Assembly: GCA_002706085.1 (NCBI GenBank)
Contig: PAJO01000006.1
Span: forward strand, 19,160-83,159
Length of the DNA stretch: 64,000 nt
Direction: 5' to 3'
DNA from: Alcanivoracaceae bacterium
Lineage (GTDB): Bacteria > Pseudomonadota > Gammaproteobacteria > Pseudomonadales > Alcanivoracaceae
Shown here: positions 26,416 through 35,541 of the stretch, one piece after another
Layout: every line of letters begins with the position of its first letter
Numbering within the stretch: the first letter of the stretch is position 1
Translations under genes and position numbers: made by a program
The notes under the pieces: generated by a model
What the model saw: the letters and a program-made list of their open reading frames with translations, nothing else
The model's database searches: none
What the model was told of the DNA's origin: nothing

Positions 26416-27525
26416 ATGAGCGGTTCACTGGATAGCCTGTTGCGTCCTTTTGAGCACAAATCACTGAAGCTGCGAAACCGGGTGGCCATGGCCCCTATGA
26501 CACGCACCTTCTCCCCGGGCTATGTGCCCAATGAGGAAGTGGTGGGTTACTACCGCCGCCGCGCCGAAGGTGAGGTGGGGTTGATCATTACCGAGGGTAC
26601 CTTTGTGGGCCACAAGGCCGCCAATGGCTACGAGCGGGTGCCGGCGATTTATGGCGATGAGGCCATGGCGGGCTGGAAGAAGGTGGTGGATGCGGTCCAT
26701 GAGGCCGGTGGCCAGATCATTCCGCAGCTGTGGCATGTGGGTGCGGTGCGCAAGGCCGGTATCGGCCCCGACAAGGATGTGCCCGGTTATTCCCCGTCCG
26801 GGCTGTTCAAGCCAGGCAAGGAAAATGGTCATGCCATGACCCAAGAGGATATCCAGGACGTGATCCGGGCTTTTGCGGATTCCGCCAAGGCCGCCAAAGC
26901 CGTGGGTTTTGATGGCGTGGAGATCCATGGGGCCCACGGTTACCTGCTGGACCAGTTTTTCTGGGAAGGTACCAACCAACGTGACGACGAGTACGGCGGT
27001 TCCATCGAGAACCGGGCGCGCATCGGCGTGGAGATCGTCAAGGCGGTCCGTGAAGCGGTGGGCGAGGATTTTGCCATCGTGCTGCGCTTCTCGCAGTGGA
27101 AGCAGCAGGATTACGAGGCCAAGCTGGCCCAGACCCCGGAAGAGCTGGAGCGCTTCCTGATGCCGTTCGTGGAGGCGGGTGTGGATATCTTCCATGCGTC
27201 TACCCGACGTTTCTGGCTGCCGGAGTTTGAGGGCTCTGACCTGAATCTGGCAGGCTGGACCAAGAACATTACCGGCAAGCCGGTGATTTCGGTTGGTAGC
27301 GTGGGCCTGGACGGCGACTTCCTCAACAGCCCGGAAGGTATGGGTGGCACCGCCAACCCGGCGGCGCTGGATGAGCTGACCCGACGCATGGACAACGACG
27401 AGTTTGACCTGATTGCGGTGGGCCGTGCCCTGCTGCAAGACCCCAACTGGCTGGTGAAGATGCGTGATGGTAAGGAAGACGAGATTGAGCCGTTTACCAA
27501 GAAGGCGTTGGGGAGTTTGAGCTGA
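26416..27525 (+). CDS. NADH:flavin oxidoreductase, Old Yellow Enzyme family
   Basis: A 369-residue FMN-dependent OYE of the 12-oxophytodienoate/xenobiotic reductase type, expected to reduce activated C=C bonds of enones and other electrophiles. FMN and substrate motifs include RNRVAMAPMTR (about 22-32), the substrate-anchoring HGAHGYLLDQFFW (about 174-186, HxxH version) and ISVGSVGLDG near the phosphate site. Upstream in-frame codons are encoded by the heptamer array and were excluded. The divergent HxlR-type gene is its probable electrophile-responsive regulator. Confidence 0.88.
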   Translation: MSGSLDSLLRPFEHKSLKLRNRVAMAPMTRTFSPGYVPNEEVVGYYRRRAEGEVGLIITEGTFVGHKAANGYERVPAIYGDEAMAGWKKVVDAVHEAGGQIIPQLWHVGAVRKAGIGPDKDVPGYSPSGLFKPGKENGHAMTQEDIQDVIRAFADSAKAAKAVGFDGVEIHGAHGYLLDQFFWEGTNQRDDEYGGSIENRARIGVEIVKAVREAVGEDFAIVLRFSQWKQQDYEAKLAQTPEELERFLMPFVEAGVDIFHASTRRFWLPEFEGSDLNLAGWTKNITGKPVISVGSVGLDGDFLNSPEGMGGTANPAALDELTRRMDNDEFDLIAVGRALLQDPNWLVKMRDGKEDEIEPFTKKALGSLS

Positions 27526-27526
27526 C

Positions 27527-27561
27527 AGCTGCTAGCTACGAGCTATGGGCTATGAGCTATG
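27527..27561. repeat. Heptamer array, AGCTATG type
   Basis: Five units (AGCTGCT, AGCTACG, AGCTATG, GGCTATG, AGCTATG) start two bases after the OYE stop codon. The 27526-27878 gap is made of this array, two terminators, a REP palindrome and two more heptamer runs, with no gene. Confidence 0.85.
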
Positions 27562-27603
27562 AGTAAAAGCACGCGGGGCCGGTTTTCTGGCTCTGCAATG
27601 ACA

Positions 27604-27638
27604 GAGGCCGCGTCCATGGTTGGGTGCGGCCTTTTTCG
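27604..27638 (+). terminator. Rho-independent terminator of the OYE gene
   Basis: The stem GAGGCCGCGTCC/GGGTGCGGCC ends in TTTTT. It belongs to the recurrent AGAGGCCGCGCCC terminator family seen at 27789, 44504, 44675, 47118 and 47385. Confidence 0.8.
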
Positions 27639-27653
27639 TTGGTGTAGATGGTT

Positions 27654-27725
27654 TTGTGGGGGCGGCGGTTCCACTGTGAAAAACGCCGTGCCACGGTTAT
27701 CGCGGTCGAACGACCGCTCCCACAG
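27654..27725. repeat. REP-type palindrome bounded by TGTGGG/CCCACA
   Basis: Begins TTGTGGGGGCGGCGGTTCCA and ends GGTCGAACGACCGCTCCCACA. The parts are those of the element at 22028-22084 but reordered, with a longer middle. Confidence 0.7.
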
Positions 27726-27740
27726 TGTGGCTTTCCCGGG

Positions 27741-27761
27741 TTCGCGTGTTGCGTGTAGCCT
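27741..27761. repeat. Short heptamer run, GTTGCGT type
   Basis: Three units, TTCGCGT, GTTGCGT and GTAGCCT, the same word family as between apaG and apaH. Confidence 0.55.
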
Positions 27762-27788
27762 GATGCGGTCGCGAAGCGACCCCAAATG

Positions 27789-27824
27789 AAGAGGCCGCGC
27801 CTGGAATCCGGGCGCGGCCTCTTT
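27789..27824. terminator. Bidirectional terminator before the MFS gene end
   Basis: AAGAGGCCGCGCC pairs perfectly with GGCGCGGCCTCTT, with A-rich and T-rich flanks, between convergent transcription units (OYE on plus, MFS on minus). Confidence 0.85.
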
Positions 27825-27855
27825 GGTTTTCGTTGAACGACGGCGTCAGTCCGCG

Positions 27856-27883
27856 TTTCAACTTTGAACTTTAAACTTTCAAC
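27856..27883. repeat. Heptamer array overlapping the MFS stop codon
   Basis: Four units (TTTCAAC, TTTGAAC, TTTAAAC, TTTCAAC), the inverse of the AGTTGAA type. The last unit contains the MFS gene's TGA, so the array forms the 3' end of the coding frame. Confidence 0.8.
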
Positions 27884-29186
27884 TCTCTTCGCCCTGATCT
27901 TCCAGCGACTGGTTGATGGCCAGGGCCAGCAGGGTGCAGATGACGCCGGAGAGCAGGTAGACCGTCACCGACAGCAGGCCGAATTTGGCGGACAGGCCCA
28001 GGGCCACCAGGGGGGCGAAGGCAGCGCCGAACAGCCAGGCGAAGTCAGACGTCAGGGCGGCGCCGGTGTAGCGGAAGCGCGGGGCGAAGTTCGCGGTCAC
28101 CGTGCCGGAGGCTTGCCCGTAGGACACCCCGAGCAGGGCAAAGCCCAGCAGGATGAAGGTGTCCTGCATGGCGGGACTGCCGCCCATCAGCAGTGGGGTG
28201 AGCAGGCTGAACACGCCGATCACGGCAGCCAGGGCGCCCACGGTGGTGCGCTTGCCGATACGGGCGGCGATCCAGCCGGAGCCAATGGTGGCCAGAATCC
28301 CCACGAAGCCGCCTAAAATCTGTACAGTGAGGACTTCGGCGGTAGTCTGACTGCCCTGAAAGGCAATCCAGGACAGCGGGAAGATGGTGACCAGATGGAA
28401 CAGGGCATAGCTGGCCAGGGCGGCAAAGGAGCCGATAAAGATGTTGTAACCCTGGGTGCGTACCATTTCTGTGGTGCGGATGGGTTCCAGTTCGCTTTCT
28501 TCCATGGCTTCGGTGTATTCCTCGCCCAGCACCAGCCGCAGGCGGGCAAACAGGGCGACCACATTGATGGCGAAGGCCACGAAGAACGGATAGCGCCAGC
28601 CCCAGCCGACGAAATCCGGGGCGCTCAGGCTGTTATACAGGAACAGGAACAGGGCGCTGGCAATCACGAAGCCGATGGGCGCGCCCAGTTGCCCCAGCAT
28701 GGCGTACCAGCTGCGTTTCTCTTTCGGCGCGTTCAGCGCCAGCAGCGAGGGCAGACCGTCCCAGGAGCCACCGAAGGCTATGCCCTGCATGATGCGGAAC
28801 AGGGCGAGCAGGGCAATGGCATGGGCACCCAGCTTTTCATAGCCGGGCAGGAACGCCATGCCGCAGGTGGCGGTGCCGAGCAGGAACAGGGCCGCAGTGA
28901 GTTTGACGCCGCGACCCCAATGGCGCTGAATCCACATGAACAGGGCGGTGCCGAAGGGGCGCGCCACAAAGGCCAGCGAGAACAGGACGAAGGAATACAG
29001 CAGGCCCTGAAGCTGACCGGTAAACGGGAAGAAGACCTGAGGGAAGATCAGGACAGAGGCGATCCCGTAGACAAAGAAGTCGAAATATTCGGAGGTGCGG
29101 CCGATGACCACGCCCACCGCGATTTCATTGGGAGCCACCGGAGCGTGGCTCTGGCCCTGTATCGGGGCCTGGAGGGTGTTTGACAT
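27879..29186 (-). CDS. MFS transporter, metabolite:H+ symporter (MHS) type
   Basis: A 12-helix major facilitator of about 435 residues. The segment GRTSEYFDFFVYGIASVLIFP (helix 1) and the loop FVARPFGTALFMW (helix 2 to 2-3 loop) are hallmarks of the MHS group, which includes proline/betaine ProP, citrate and shikimate carriers. The substrate is not predictable. A further ATG at 29222 would add 12 polar residues; the shorter start is favoured because the upstream ATG lies inside a TTGAC-N4-GTCAA dyad. The stop codon lies within a heptamer repeat. Confidence 0.82.
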   Translation of the reverse strand: MSNTLQAPIQGQSHAPVAPNEIAVGVVIGRTSEYFDFFVYGIASVLIFPQVFFPFTGQLQGLLYSFVLFSLAFVARPFGTALFMWIQRHWGRGVKLTAALFLLGTATCGMAFLPGYEKLGAHAIALLALFRIMQGIAFGGSWDGLPSLLALNAPKEKRSWYAMLGQLGAPIGFVIASALFLFLYNSLSAPDFVGWGWRYPFFVAFAINVVALFARLRLVLGEEYTEAMEESELEPIRTTEMVRTQGYNIFIGSFAALASYALFHLVTIFPLSWIAFQGSQTTAEVLTVQILGGFVGILATIGSGWIAARIGKRTTVGALAAVIGVFSLLTPLLMGGSPAMQDTFILLGFALLGVSYGQASGTVTANFAPRFRYTGAALTSDFAWLFGAAFAPLVALGLSAKFGLLSVTVYLLSGVICTLLALAINQSLEDQGEES

Positions 29187-29221
29187 GTTGTGCGCTCTGG
29201 CTGTGTTGTTATCGTCGTGCA

Positions 29222-29235
29222 TTGACGTCCGTCAA
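29222..29235. promoter_or_regulatory. FNR/ANR-like operator candidate upstream of cyoA
   Basis: TTGAC-GTCC-GTCAA is a perfect dyad matching the FNR/ANR spacing (TTGAT-N4-ATCAA consensus, with C/G variants). It sits 100 bases before the cyoA start in the gap shared with the MFS gene. A second dyad, GGACAAAATGTCC, follows at 29256-29268. Anaerobic repression of cyo by ANR/FNR is known in other bacteria, but binding here is inference. Confidence 0.45.
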
Positions 29236-29334
29236 CTTAGGACTTTAAGCCTATGGGACAAAATGTCCAATACCGACTACTCACCCAGGTGGCTAGAGTG
29301 CCCCCATCCCATAAGCCAACCAGAAAATTCGCCA

Positions 29335-30348
29335 ATGCAATTAGTGAAATATTTGCGTGGAGCGTCGTTGACGTTGCTAGCGACCCTTCTGCTTTCCGGT
29401 TGTGACACCGTTGTGATGTCGCCTTCCGGTGATGTGGCCCTGCAACAGCGTGACCTGCTCGTCTGGGCCACGGTGCTGATGTTGTTGGTCATTGTGCCTG
29501 TGATTGTGCTGACTCTGTGGTTTGCCTGGCGCTACCGCGAGTCTAATACCGAGGCGACTTACAAGCCGGAATGGACCCATTCCACGGTGCTGGAACTGGT
29601 GATCTGGTCTGTGCCGCTGATGATCATCATCGCGCTGGGGGCCATGACCTGGGTAAGCACCCACAAACTGGATCCCTACCGCCCGCTGGACCGCATTGAT
29701 GCACAGACTCCGGTGCCAGTCGGCCTGGAGCCGCTCACCGTGGAAGTGGTGGCGCTGGACTGGAAGTGGCTGTTTATCTACCCGGAGCAGGGGATCGCCA
29801 CCGTCAATGAGCTGGCGGCGCCGGTGGATCACCCGATCCGCTTCAAGATCACCGCCTCCACCATGATGAATTCGTTCTTCATTCCGGCCTTGGCCGGTCA
29901 GATCTATGCCATGGCGGGCATGGAGACCAAGCTGCACGGGGTGATCAACGAGCCGGGCGTCTATAAGGGCTTTTCTGCCAACTACAGCGGCGCGGGCTAT
30001 TCGCAGATGAAGTTCGATTTCCACGGGCTCAGCGAGGCAGATTTCGATGCCTGGGTGGCCAAGGCCAAGGCCAGTGGCAACGCGCTGGACCGGGAAACCT
30101 ACCTGGAACTGGAAGCCCCGAGTATCGACGACCCGGTGACGCTCTACAGCCAGGTGGACCCGACCCTGTATCACGCGATTTTCAACCGCTGTGTGGCGCC
30201 GGGCCAGACCTGCATGGAAGACATGATGTACCACAGTGGCATGGGCCAGCACGGCGGCCACCACGGTGAGGCAGACACCGGCCATGAGGGCCACGGGAAG
30301 CATGAAGGTCACGCTGGGCACGACCAGCATGGAGGCCAACATGACTAA
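29335..30348 (+). CDS. cyoA: Ubiquinol oxidase (bo3-type) subunit II, CyoA
   Basis: A 337-residue lipoprotein (lipobox LLSGC near residue 20) with two membrane helices (about 40-60 and 82-102) and a periplasmic cupredoxin domain. The CuA ligand motif of cytochrome c oxidases is absent and the segment GAGYSQMKFDF matches CyoA, so electrons come from quinol. The last 40 residues hold 11 histidines (HEGHGKHEGHAGH), a tail not found in E. coli CyoA and possibly able to bind metal in the periplasm. The start is the ATG before MQLVKYLRG. Confidence 0.93.
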   Translation: MQLVKYLRGASLTLLATLLLSGCDTVVMSPSGDVALQQRDLLVWATVLMLLVIVPVIVLTLWFAWRYRESNTEATYKPEWTHSTVLELVIWSVPLMIIIALGAMTWVSTHKLDPYRPLDRIDAQTPVPVGLEPLTVEVVALDWKWLFIYPEQGIATVNELAAPVDHPIRFKITASTMMNSFFIPALAGQIYAMAGMETKLHGVINEPGVYKGFSANYSGAGYSQMKFDFHGLSEADFDAWVAKAKASGNALDRETYLELEAPSIDDPVTLYSQVDPTLYHAIFNRCVAPGQTCMEDMMYHSGMGQHGGHHGEADTGHEGHGKHEGHAGHDQHGGQHD

Positions 30349-30386
30349 TACAGCATTCCTGATCGCTAACGCAGTAGGTGCCGCCC

Positions 30387-32387
30387 ATGTTTGAGAACCT
30401 GGACCTGACCAAGCTGATCTTTGGTCGCCTTACCTGGGACGCGATTCCCTTTCATGATCCGATCATCCTCGGCACCTTCGCCGTGGTGGCGGTGGGCGGT
30501 ATTGCGCTGCTTGCCGCGCTGACCCGCTACAAGCTGTGGGGCTACCTGTGGAACGAGTGGTTCACCACCATCGACCACAAGAAAATCGGCATCATGTACA
30601 TCATTCTTGGCCTGGTGATGCTGCTGCGCGGCTTTGCCGATGCCATCATGATGCGTCTGCATCAGGCCATGGCCTTTGGGGATTCCACCGGCTACCTGCC
30701 GCCGCATCACTACGACCAGATCTTCACTGCCCACGGCGTGATCATGATCTTCTTCGTGGCCATGCCGCTGGTAACCGGGATCATGAACTACCTGATTCCG
30801 CTGCAAATTGGCACCCGCGATGTGGCCTTCCCGTTCCTGAACAACTTCAGCTTCTGGATGACCACCGGCGGTGCGGTACTGATGATGGTGTCGTTGTTTA
30901 TCGGTGAGTTCGCCAAGACTGGCTGGCTGGCCTACCCGCCATTATCGGGGATATTGCAGAGTCCCGGAGTCGGGGTGGATTACTACATCTGGGCGTTGCA
31001 GATCGCCGGGGTGGGTACGCTGCTGTCCGGGGTGAACCTGCTGGTGACCATCGTCAAGATGCGGGCGCCGGGCATGAGCCTGATGAAGATGCCGGTGTTC
31101 ACCTGGACCTCCCTGTGCACCAACGTGCTGATCGTAGCCGCCTTCCCGGTGTTGACGGCGGTACTGGCCATGCTGTCCATGGACCGTTACCTGGATACTG
31201 CCTTCTTTACCAACGATCTGGGCGGCAACGCCATGATGTACGTGAACCTGATCTGGATCTGGGGGCACCCGGAGGTGTACATCCTGATCCTGCCGGTGTT
31301 CGGTATTTTCTCCGAGATCGTGGCCCCCTACAGCCGCAAGCCGCTGTTCGGTTACACCTCCATGGTGTACGCCACCGTGGTGATCACCGTGCTGTCCTAC
31401 CTGGTGTGGCTGCACCACTTCTTCACCATGGGCTCGGGGGCCAGCGTGAACTCGTTCTTCGGGATCACCACGATGATTATCTCGATCCCCACGGGCGCGA
31501 AGATCTTCAACTGGCTGTTCACCATGTTCCGTGGCCGCATCAAGTTCGATGTACCCATGCTGTGGACCGTGGGCTTCATGGTCACCTTTGTAATTGGGGG
31601 TATGACCGGGGTGTTGCTGGCGGTGCCGCCGGTGGACTTCGTGCTGCACAACAGCCTGTTCCTGATCGCGCACTTCCATAACGTGATCATCGGTGGCGTG
31701 CTGTTTGGTCTGTTCGCCGGTATTACCTACTGGTTCCCGAAGGCCACCGGTTACAAGCTGGACGAGTTCTGGGGCAAGATGTCCTTCTGGTTCTGGCTGA
31801 TCGGTTTCTACTTCGCCTTCATGCCGCTGTACGTACTTGGCCTGATGGGCGTGACCCGTCGTGTCAGCCACTTCGAGGACCAGTCTTTGCAGATCTGGTT
31901 CCAGATCGCTGCCCTGGGGGCGTTCCTGATCGCCATTGGTATTGCCGCCTTTATCATCCAGTTGGTGGTGAGCTTCCTGCGTCGCGAGAGCCTGCAGGAT
32001 GAAACCGGTGATCCGTGGGATGGCCGTACCCTGGAGTGGTCTACCTCGTCGCCGCCACCGCCGTACAACTTTGCGTTCACCCCGCAGGTGCACGATCTGG
32101 ATGCCTGGTGGCAGATGAAGCAGCACGGCTTCCAGCGCCCTGAATCCGGCTTTATCCCGATTCACATGCCCAAGGGCACCTGGGCGGGTATCGTGCTCTC
32201 CGGTATCAGTGTGGTGGTTGGTTTTGCCCTGATCTGGCACATGTGGCTGCTGGCAGGGGTGTCCTTCGTGGCCCTGATCGGTACCGCGATCTACCACACC
32301 TTCGATTACGACCGTGACTACTACATTCCGGCGGAAGAAGTAGAGCGGATTGAAGCAGAACGTACACGGAAACTAGCCAATGTCTGA
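30387..32387 (+). CDS. cyoB: Ubiquinol oxidase subunit I, CyoB
   Basis: The 666-residue catalytic subunit of the heme-copper quinol oxidase, with about 15 membrane helices, the low-spin heme ligand His in [11 protein letters not shown] (near 110), the Cu-B/Tyr motif [12 protein letters not shown] (near 290-301), and LHHFFTMG (near 340) with further Cu-B histidines. It pumps protons while reducing O2. The ATG giving MFENLDL was chosen over a GTG three codons upstream. It overlaps cyoC by 8 bases. Confidence 0.96.
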   Translation: MFENLDLTKLIFGRLTWDAIPFHDPIILGTFAVVAVGGIALLAALTRYKLWGYLWNEWFTTIDHKKIGIMYIILGLVMLLRGFADAIMMRLHQAMAFGDSTGYLPPHHYDQIFTAHGVIMIFFVAMPLVTGIMNYLIPLQIGTRDVAFPFLNNFSFWMTTGGAVLMMVSLFIGEFAKTGWLAYPPLSGILQSPGVGVDYYIWALQIAGVGTLLSGVNLLVTIVKMRAPGMSLMKMPVFTWTSLCTNVLIVAAFPVLTAVLAMLSMDRYLDTAFFTNDLGGNAMMYVNLIWIWGHPEVYILILPVFGIFSEIVAPYSRKPLFGYTSMVYATVVITVLSYLVWLHHFFTMGSGASVNSFFGITTMIISIPTGAKIFNWLFTMFRGRIKFDVPMLWTVGFMVTFVIGGMTGVLLAVPPVDFVLHNSLFLIAHFHNVIIGGVLFGLFAGITYWFPKATGYKLDEFWGKMSFWFWLIGFYFAFMPLYVLGLMGVTRRVSHFEDQSLQIWFQIAALGAFLIAIGIAAFIIQLVVSFLRRESLQDETGDPWDGRTLEWSTSSPPPPYNFAFTPQVHDLDAWWQMKQHGFQRPESGFIPIHMPKGTWAGIVLSGISVVVGFALIWHMWLLAGVSFVALIGTAIYHTFDYDRDYYIPAEEVERIEAERTRKLANV

Positions 32388-33021
32388 TACCACTATGACG
32401 GCTGCTGCAACCGACAGCAGCCAGAACGGCCAGCTGGAGTTTCTGGTGAAGGGGGATCATCACCCCCAGAACGGCACCCTGCTGGGTTTCTGGATCTACC
32501 TGATGAGCGACTGTCTGATCTTCGCTTGTCTGTTCGCCACCTACGGTGTGCTCGGCCGCAGTTATGCGGGTGGGCCTACCGGAATGGAACTGTTCGATCT
32601 GAGCCTGATCGCCATCAACACCTCGTTGCTGTTGATCTCGTCCATCACCTATGGCTTTGCCATGCTGCAGATGCAGGCCAACAAGGTGAAAGGCACCATG
32701 TTCTGGCTGGCCGTGACCGGTCTGTTGGGCGCCGGCTTTCTGGGGCTGGAACTGTATGAGTTCCATCACCTGATTCACGTGGGCGCTGGCCCGCAGACCA
32801 GTGGTTTCTGGACCGCGTTCTTTGCGCTGGTGGGGACTCACGGCCTGCACGTATTCTTCGGCATTGTGTGGCTGGTGACCTTGTTGTTCCAGCTGAAGAA
32901 GCGTGGCCTGATTCCGGAAAACAAGCGCCGGGTATTCTGCCTGTCCATGTTCTGGCACTTCCTGGATGTGGTCTGGATCGGCGTCTTCACTTACGTTTAT
33001 CTGATGGGAGTGCTGCCATGA
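32380..33021 (+). CDS. cyoC: Ubiquinol oxidase subunit III, CyoC
   Basis: A 213-residue membrane protein with five helices of the COX3/CyoC family. Conserved segments are [21 protein letters not shown] (helix 1), [15 protein letters not shown] and the closing [20 protein letters not shown]. Subunit III stabilises the oxidase and may lead oxygen to the active site. It overlaps both neighbours (8 bases with cyoB, ATGA with cyoD). Confidence 0.95.
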   Translation: MSDTTMTAAATDSSQNGQLEFLVKGDHHPQNGTLLGFWIYLMSDCLIFACLFATYGVLGRSYAGGPTGMELFDLSLIAINTSLLLISSITYGFAMLQMQANKVKGTMFWLAVTGLLGAGFLGLELYEFHHLIHVGAGPQTSGFWTAFFALVGTHGLHVFFGIVWLVTLLFQLKKRGLIPENKRRVFCLSMFWHFLDVVWIGVFTYVYLMGVLP

Positions 33022-33374
33022 GCGAGCATACACACGATCATGATCATCACGATGCAGACATTCCCCACGTTTCCCTGAAGGAATACCTGACGGGCTTCGT
33101 GCTGGCGGTGATTCTCACCGTGATCCCGTTCTGGTTGGTGATGGGCGGCGTGTTCGAGAGCTCTGCCACCACCGTCATGGTGATTCTGGGCTTTGCCCTG
33201 GTGCAGATTGTTGTGCACATGGTGTTCTTCCTGCACATGAACTTCCATTCGGAAGGCGGCTGGAACATGTTGGCTCTGATTTTCACGCTCATCCTGGTCT
33301 TCATTACCCTCGCCGGTTCCCTGTGGGTGATGCATAACCTGAACGTGAACATGATGCCGGGGATGATGGATTAA
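33018..33374 (+). CDS. cyoD: Ubiquinol oxidase subunit IV, CyoD
   Basis: A 118-residue subunit with three membrane helices (about 28-50, 52-74 and 83-105) matching the COX4-pro family; the HMVFFLHMNF segment is conserved. Its N-terminus [17 protein letters not shown] is histidine-rich, echoing the tail of CyoA. No cyoE (heme O synthase) follows, unlike the E. coli cyoABCDE operon, so heme O must be made by an enzyme encoded elsewhere. Confidence 0.93.
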   Translation: MSEHTHDHDHHDADIPHVSLKEYLTGFVLAVILTVIPFWLVMGGVFESSATTVMVILGFALVQIVVHMVFFLHMNFHSEGGWNMLALIFTLILVFITLAGSLWVMHNLNVNMMPGMMD

Positions 33375-33402
33375 ACCCGCAGCACGCTTGCACGCATACA
33401 CG

Positions 33403-33439
33403 CGTAGGGCGGAAATCGGCGTAGCCGATCTCCGCCACC
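33403..33439. repeat. GTAGGGCGGAAATCGGC palindromic repeat
   Basis: CGTAGGGCGGAAATCGGC followed by its near inverse GTAGCCGATCTCCGCC. A longer, rearranged relative is at 39459-39539. It fills the gap between cyoD and the SURF1 gene and may mark the end of the cyo unit. Confidence 0.65.
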
Positions 33440-33471
33440 TTCCTCCATCCCACGTTTGAAGAGGCATGACC

Positions 33472-34185
33472 ATGGCTCGTCGACGTCTTCTTGTTTTCCT
33501 GTTTCTGTTGCTGACAGCGTTGGCCTTTGTCGGCTTTATGGCGTTGGGTGTCTGGCAGGTAAAACGGCTGGCCTGGAAGGAAGACCTGATCGCCCGCGTC
33601 GATGCCCGGGTGCATGCCGAGGCCGTTGAGGCCCCGGCCAGGAAGGCCTGGGCAGAGGTATCCGAAGAGCAGCATGAATACCTGCATGTGCAGTTGAGCG
33701 GGCAGTATCGCGCCCAGGCGGTTGCACTGGTGGCCGCTGCCACGCAGGAAGGGCAGGGCTATTGGGTGATGGCGCCACTGCAGCGCAATGACGGCAGCTG
33801 GGTGTATGTGAACCAGGGGTTTGTGCCCCAGGCAGAGCGCGAGGCCGCCAGCAAGGGCGCCTATACCCCGGCGGGGCCGGTCACGGTGAAGGGGCTGTTG
33901 CGCCTGAGCCATCCGGGTGGTGGCGTGCTACGCGACAATGTCCCGGCGGAAAACCGCTGGTATTCCCGTGATGTGGACGCCATGGCGGCGCAACAGGGGC
34001 TGTCCCCGGTGGCGCCGTATTTTGTGGATGCCGAGGCCGCTGGCTCGGGCCTGCCCGTGGGCGGGCTCACAGTGATTCAGTTCCGCAATAATCACCGGGT
34101 CTATGCCCTGACCTGGTTTGCGCTGGCGCTGGGGATGGTGCTGGCGGCCTGGTTGGTGCTGCGGGATTCACGCCGAAAGCGCTAA
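33472..34185 (+). CDS. SURF1 family cytochrome oxidase biogenesis protein
   Basis: A 237-residue SURF1/Shy1 protein with N- and C-terminal membrane helices (about 7-25 and 208-226) around a periplasmic domain. The signatures LGVWQVKRLAWKEDLI near 24 and YWVMAPLQRNDGSWVYVNQGFVP near 98 are typical. SURF1 helps insert heme into subunit I, best known for aa3 cytochrome c oxidases; here it follows a quinol oxidase operon. Two ATGs two codons apart compete; the second has the better-spaced GAGG site. Confidence 0.88.
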   Translation: MARRRLLVFLFLLLTALAFVGFMALGVWQVKRLAWKEDLIARVDARVHAEAVEAPARKAWAEVSEEQHEYLHVQLSGQYRAQAVALVAAATQEGQGYWVMAPLQRNDGSWVYVNQGFVPQAEREAASKGAYTPAGPVTVKGLLRLSHPGGGVLRDNVPAENRWYSRDVDAMAAQQGLSPVAPYFVDAEAAGSGLPVGGLTVIQFRNNHRVYALTWFALALGMVLAAWLVLRDSRRKR

Positions 34186-34194
34186 ACTGGGGTC

Positions 34195-35538
34195 ATGGAA
34201 ACCATGTCATCTGCTCATTCAACCTCGTCGGCGTCTGCGCCGGGTCCGCTGTTTTCGGCCATTCGCCGCAACAGCGATGACATCACCGGACGCAAGAACC
34301 TGCAATTGCTGATCCAGCTCCGCTGGATCGCCATGTTTGGCCAGTTTGCCACCATTCTGGTGGTGAACTATGGCTTCGGGATTGCGCTGCCAGTGGCACA
34401 CATGCTGGTGGTGTTGTTCGGGTTGCTGCTGCTCAATGCCGTGAGCATGCTGCGCATGAAGCTGCCTCGCGCCATTGGTAATACCGAGCTGTTTCTCTCG
34501 CTGCTGATTGATGTTGCGACCCTGACGCTGCTGCTGGCGCTCAGTGGCGGCGCGACCAACCCCTTTGTGTTCCTGTATTTGCTGCAAGTGATCCTGGGGG
34601 CGGTGTTGCTGGAGGTGTGGTCCACCTGGGTGATCCTGGTCACCACCACGTTGTGCTTTGGCTGGCTCGCCTGGTACGGACATCCGTTGCCCATGCCGCT
34701 GGACCACTCCGAAGGGCTGTTCAGCCTGTACATCGAAGGCATGATGATCTGCTTCGTGCTCAACGGCGTGCTGCTGGTGATCTTCATCAACCGTATTACC
34801 CGTAACCGCCGCCAGCGTGACGAACACCTGGCCGAGCTGCGCCAGCGAGCCGCAGAAGAAGAGCATATTGTGCGTATGGGCTTGCTGGCCTCCGGTGCGG
34901 CCCATGAACTGGGCACGCCATTGGCGACCCTGTCGGTGATTCTGGGGGACTGGAAGCATATGGAGCCCTTCAAATCCGATGGCGATATGGCCCAGGAAAT
35001 TGCTGAAATGCAGACCCAGGTACTGCGCTGCAAATCGATCGTCAGCGGCATTCTACTGTCCGCGGGCGAGGCCCGGGGAGAGTCGTCGGAAGAAACCACC
35101 GTTCGGGAATTTCTGGATGAGCTGGTGGAGGAATGGCGCGATACCCGCCCGGTGAAGGATTTTATTTACCTCAATGATTTCGGCACGGATCTGAGTATTG
35201 TCTCTGATTCGGCACTGAAACAGAGTATTCACAACGTGCTGGACAATGCTCTGGAAGCGTCGCCGAACTGGGTCCGGCTGGATGTTCATCGCGAAGAGGA
35301 AACCTTGCTGGTATCGGTGACCGATCGGGGGCCGGGTTTTCCAGCGGAGATGCTGGATAACCTGGGCCGTCCCTATCAGTCCAGCAAGGGGCGGCCGGGC
35401 AGTGGGCTGGGGTTGTTCCTGGTAATGAATGTCTTGCGCACTCTCGGGGGCAACCTGCGGGCACGCAATCTGGTCCAGGGTGGGGCGCTGGTGACCTTGT
35501 CACTGCCGCTATCGGTCGTGACACTGGAAGAGGAGTGA
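34195..35538 (+). CDS. regB: Redox sensor histidine kinase RegB/PrrB/ActS type
   Basis: A 447-residue sensor kinase with six membrane helices (about 45-200), a HisKA domain and a HATPase domain. The RegB-specific quinone-site heptad GGATNPF is at 118-124. The phosphoacceptor is His237 in AAHELGTPLATL, and the redox-active Cys is conserved as Cys279 in QVLRCKSI. The ATPase N-box HNVLDNALEASP and DRGPGF motifs are intact. RegB reads respiratory chain redox state; its position after cyoABCD-SURF1 suggests it tunes this oxidase. Confidence 0.9.
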   Translation: METMSSAHSTSSASAPGPLFSAIRRNSDDITGRKNLQLLIQLRWIAMFGQFATILVVNYGFGIALPVAHMLVVLFGLLLLNAVSMLRMKLPRAIGNTELFLSLLIDVATLTLLLALSGGATNPFVFLYLLQVILGAVLLEVWSTWVILVTTTLCFGWLAWYGHPLPMPLDHSEGLFSLYIEGMMICFVLNGVLLVIFINRITRNRRQRDEHLAELRQRAAEEEHIVRMGLLASGAAHELGTPLATLSVILGDWKHMEPFKSDGDMAQEIAEMQTQVLRCKSIVSGILLSAGEARGESSEETTVREFLDELVEEWRDTRPVKDFIYLNDFGTDLSIVSDSALKQSIHNVLDNALEASPNWVRLDVHREEETLLVSVTDRGPGFPAEMLDNLGRPYQSSKGRPGSGLGLFLVMNVLRTLGGNLRARNLVQGGALVTLSLPLSVVTLEEE

Positions 35539-35541
35539 GGC

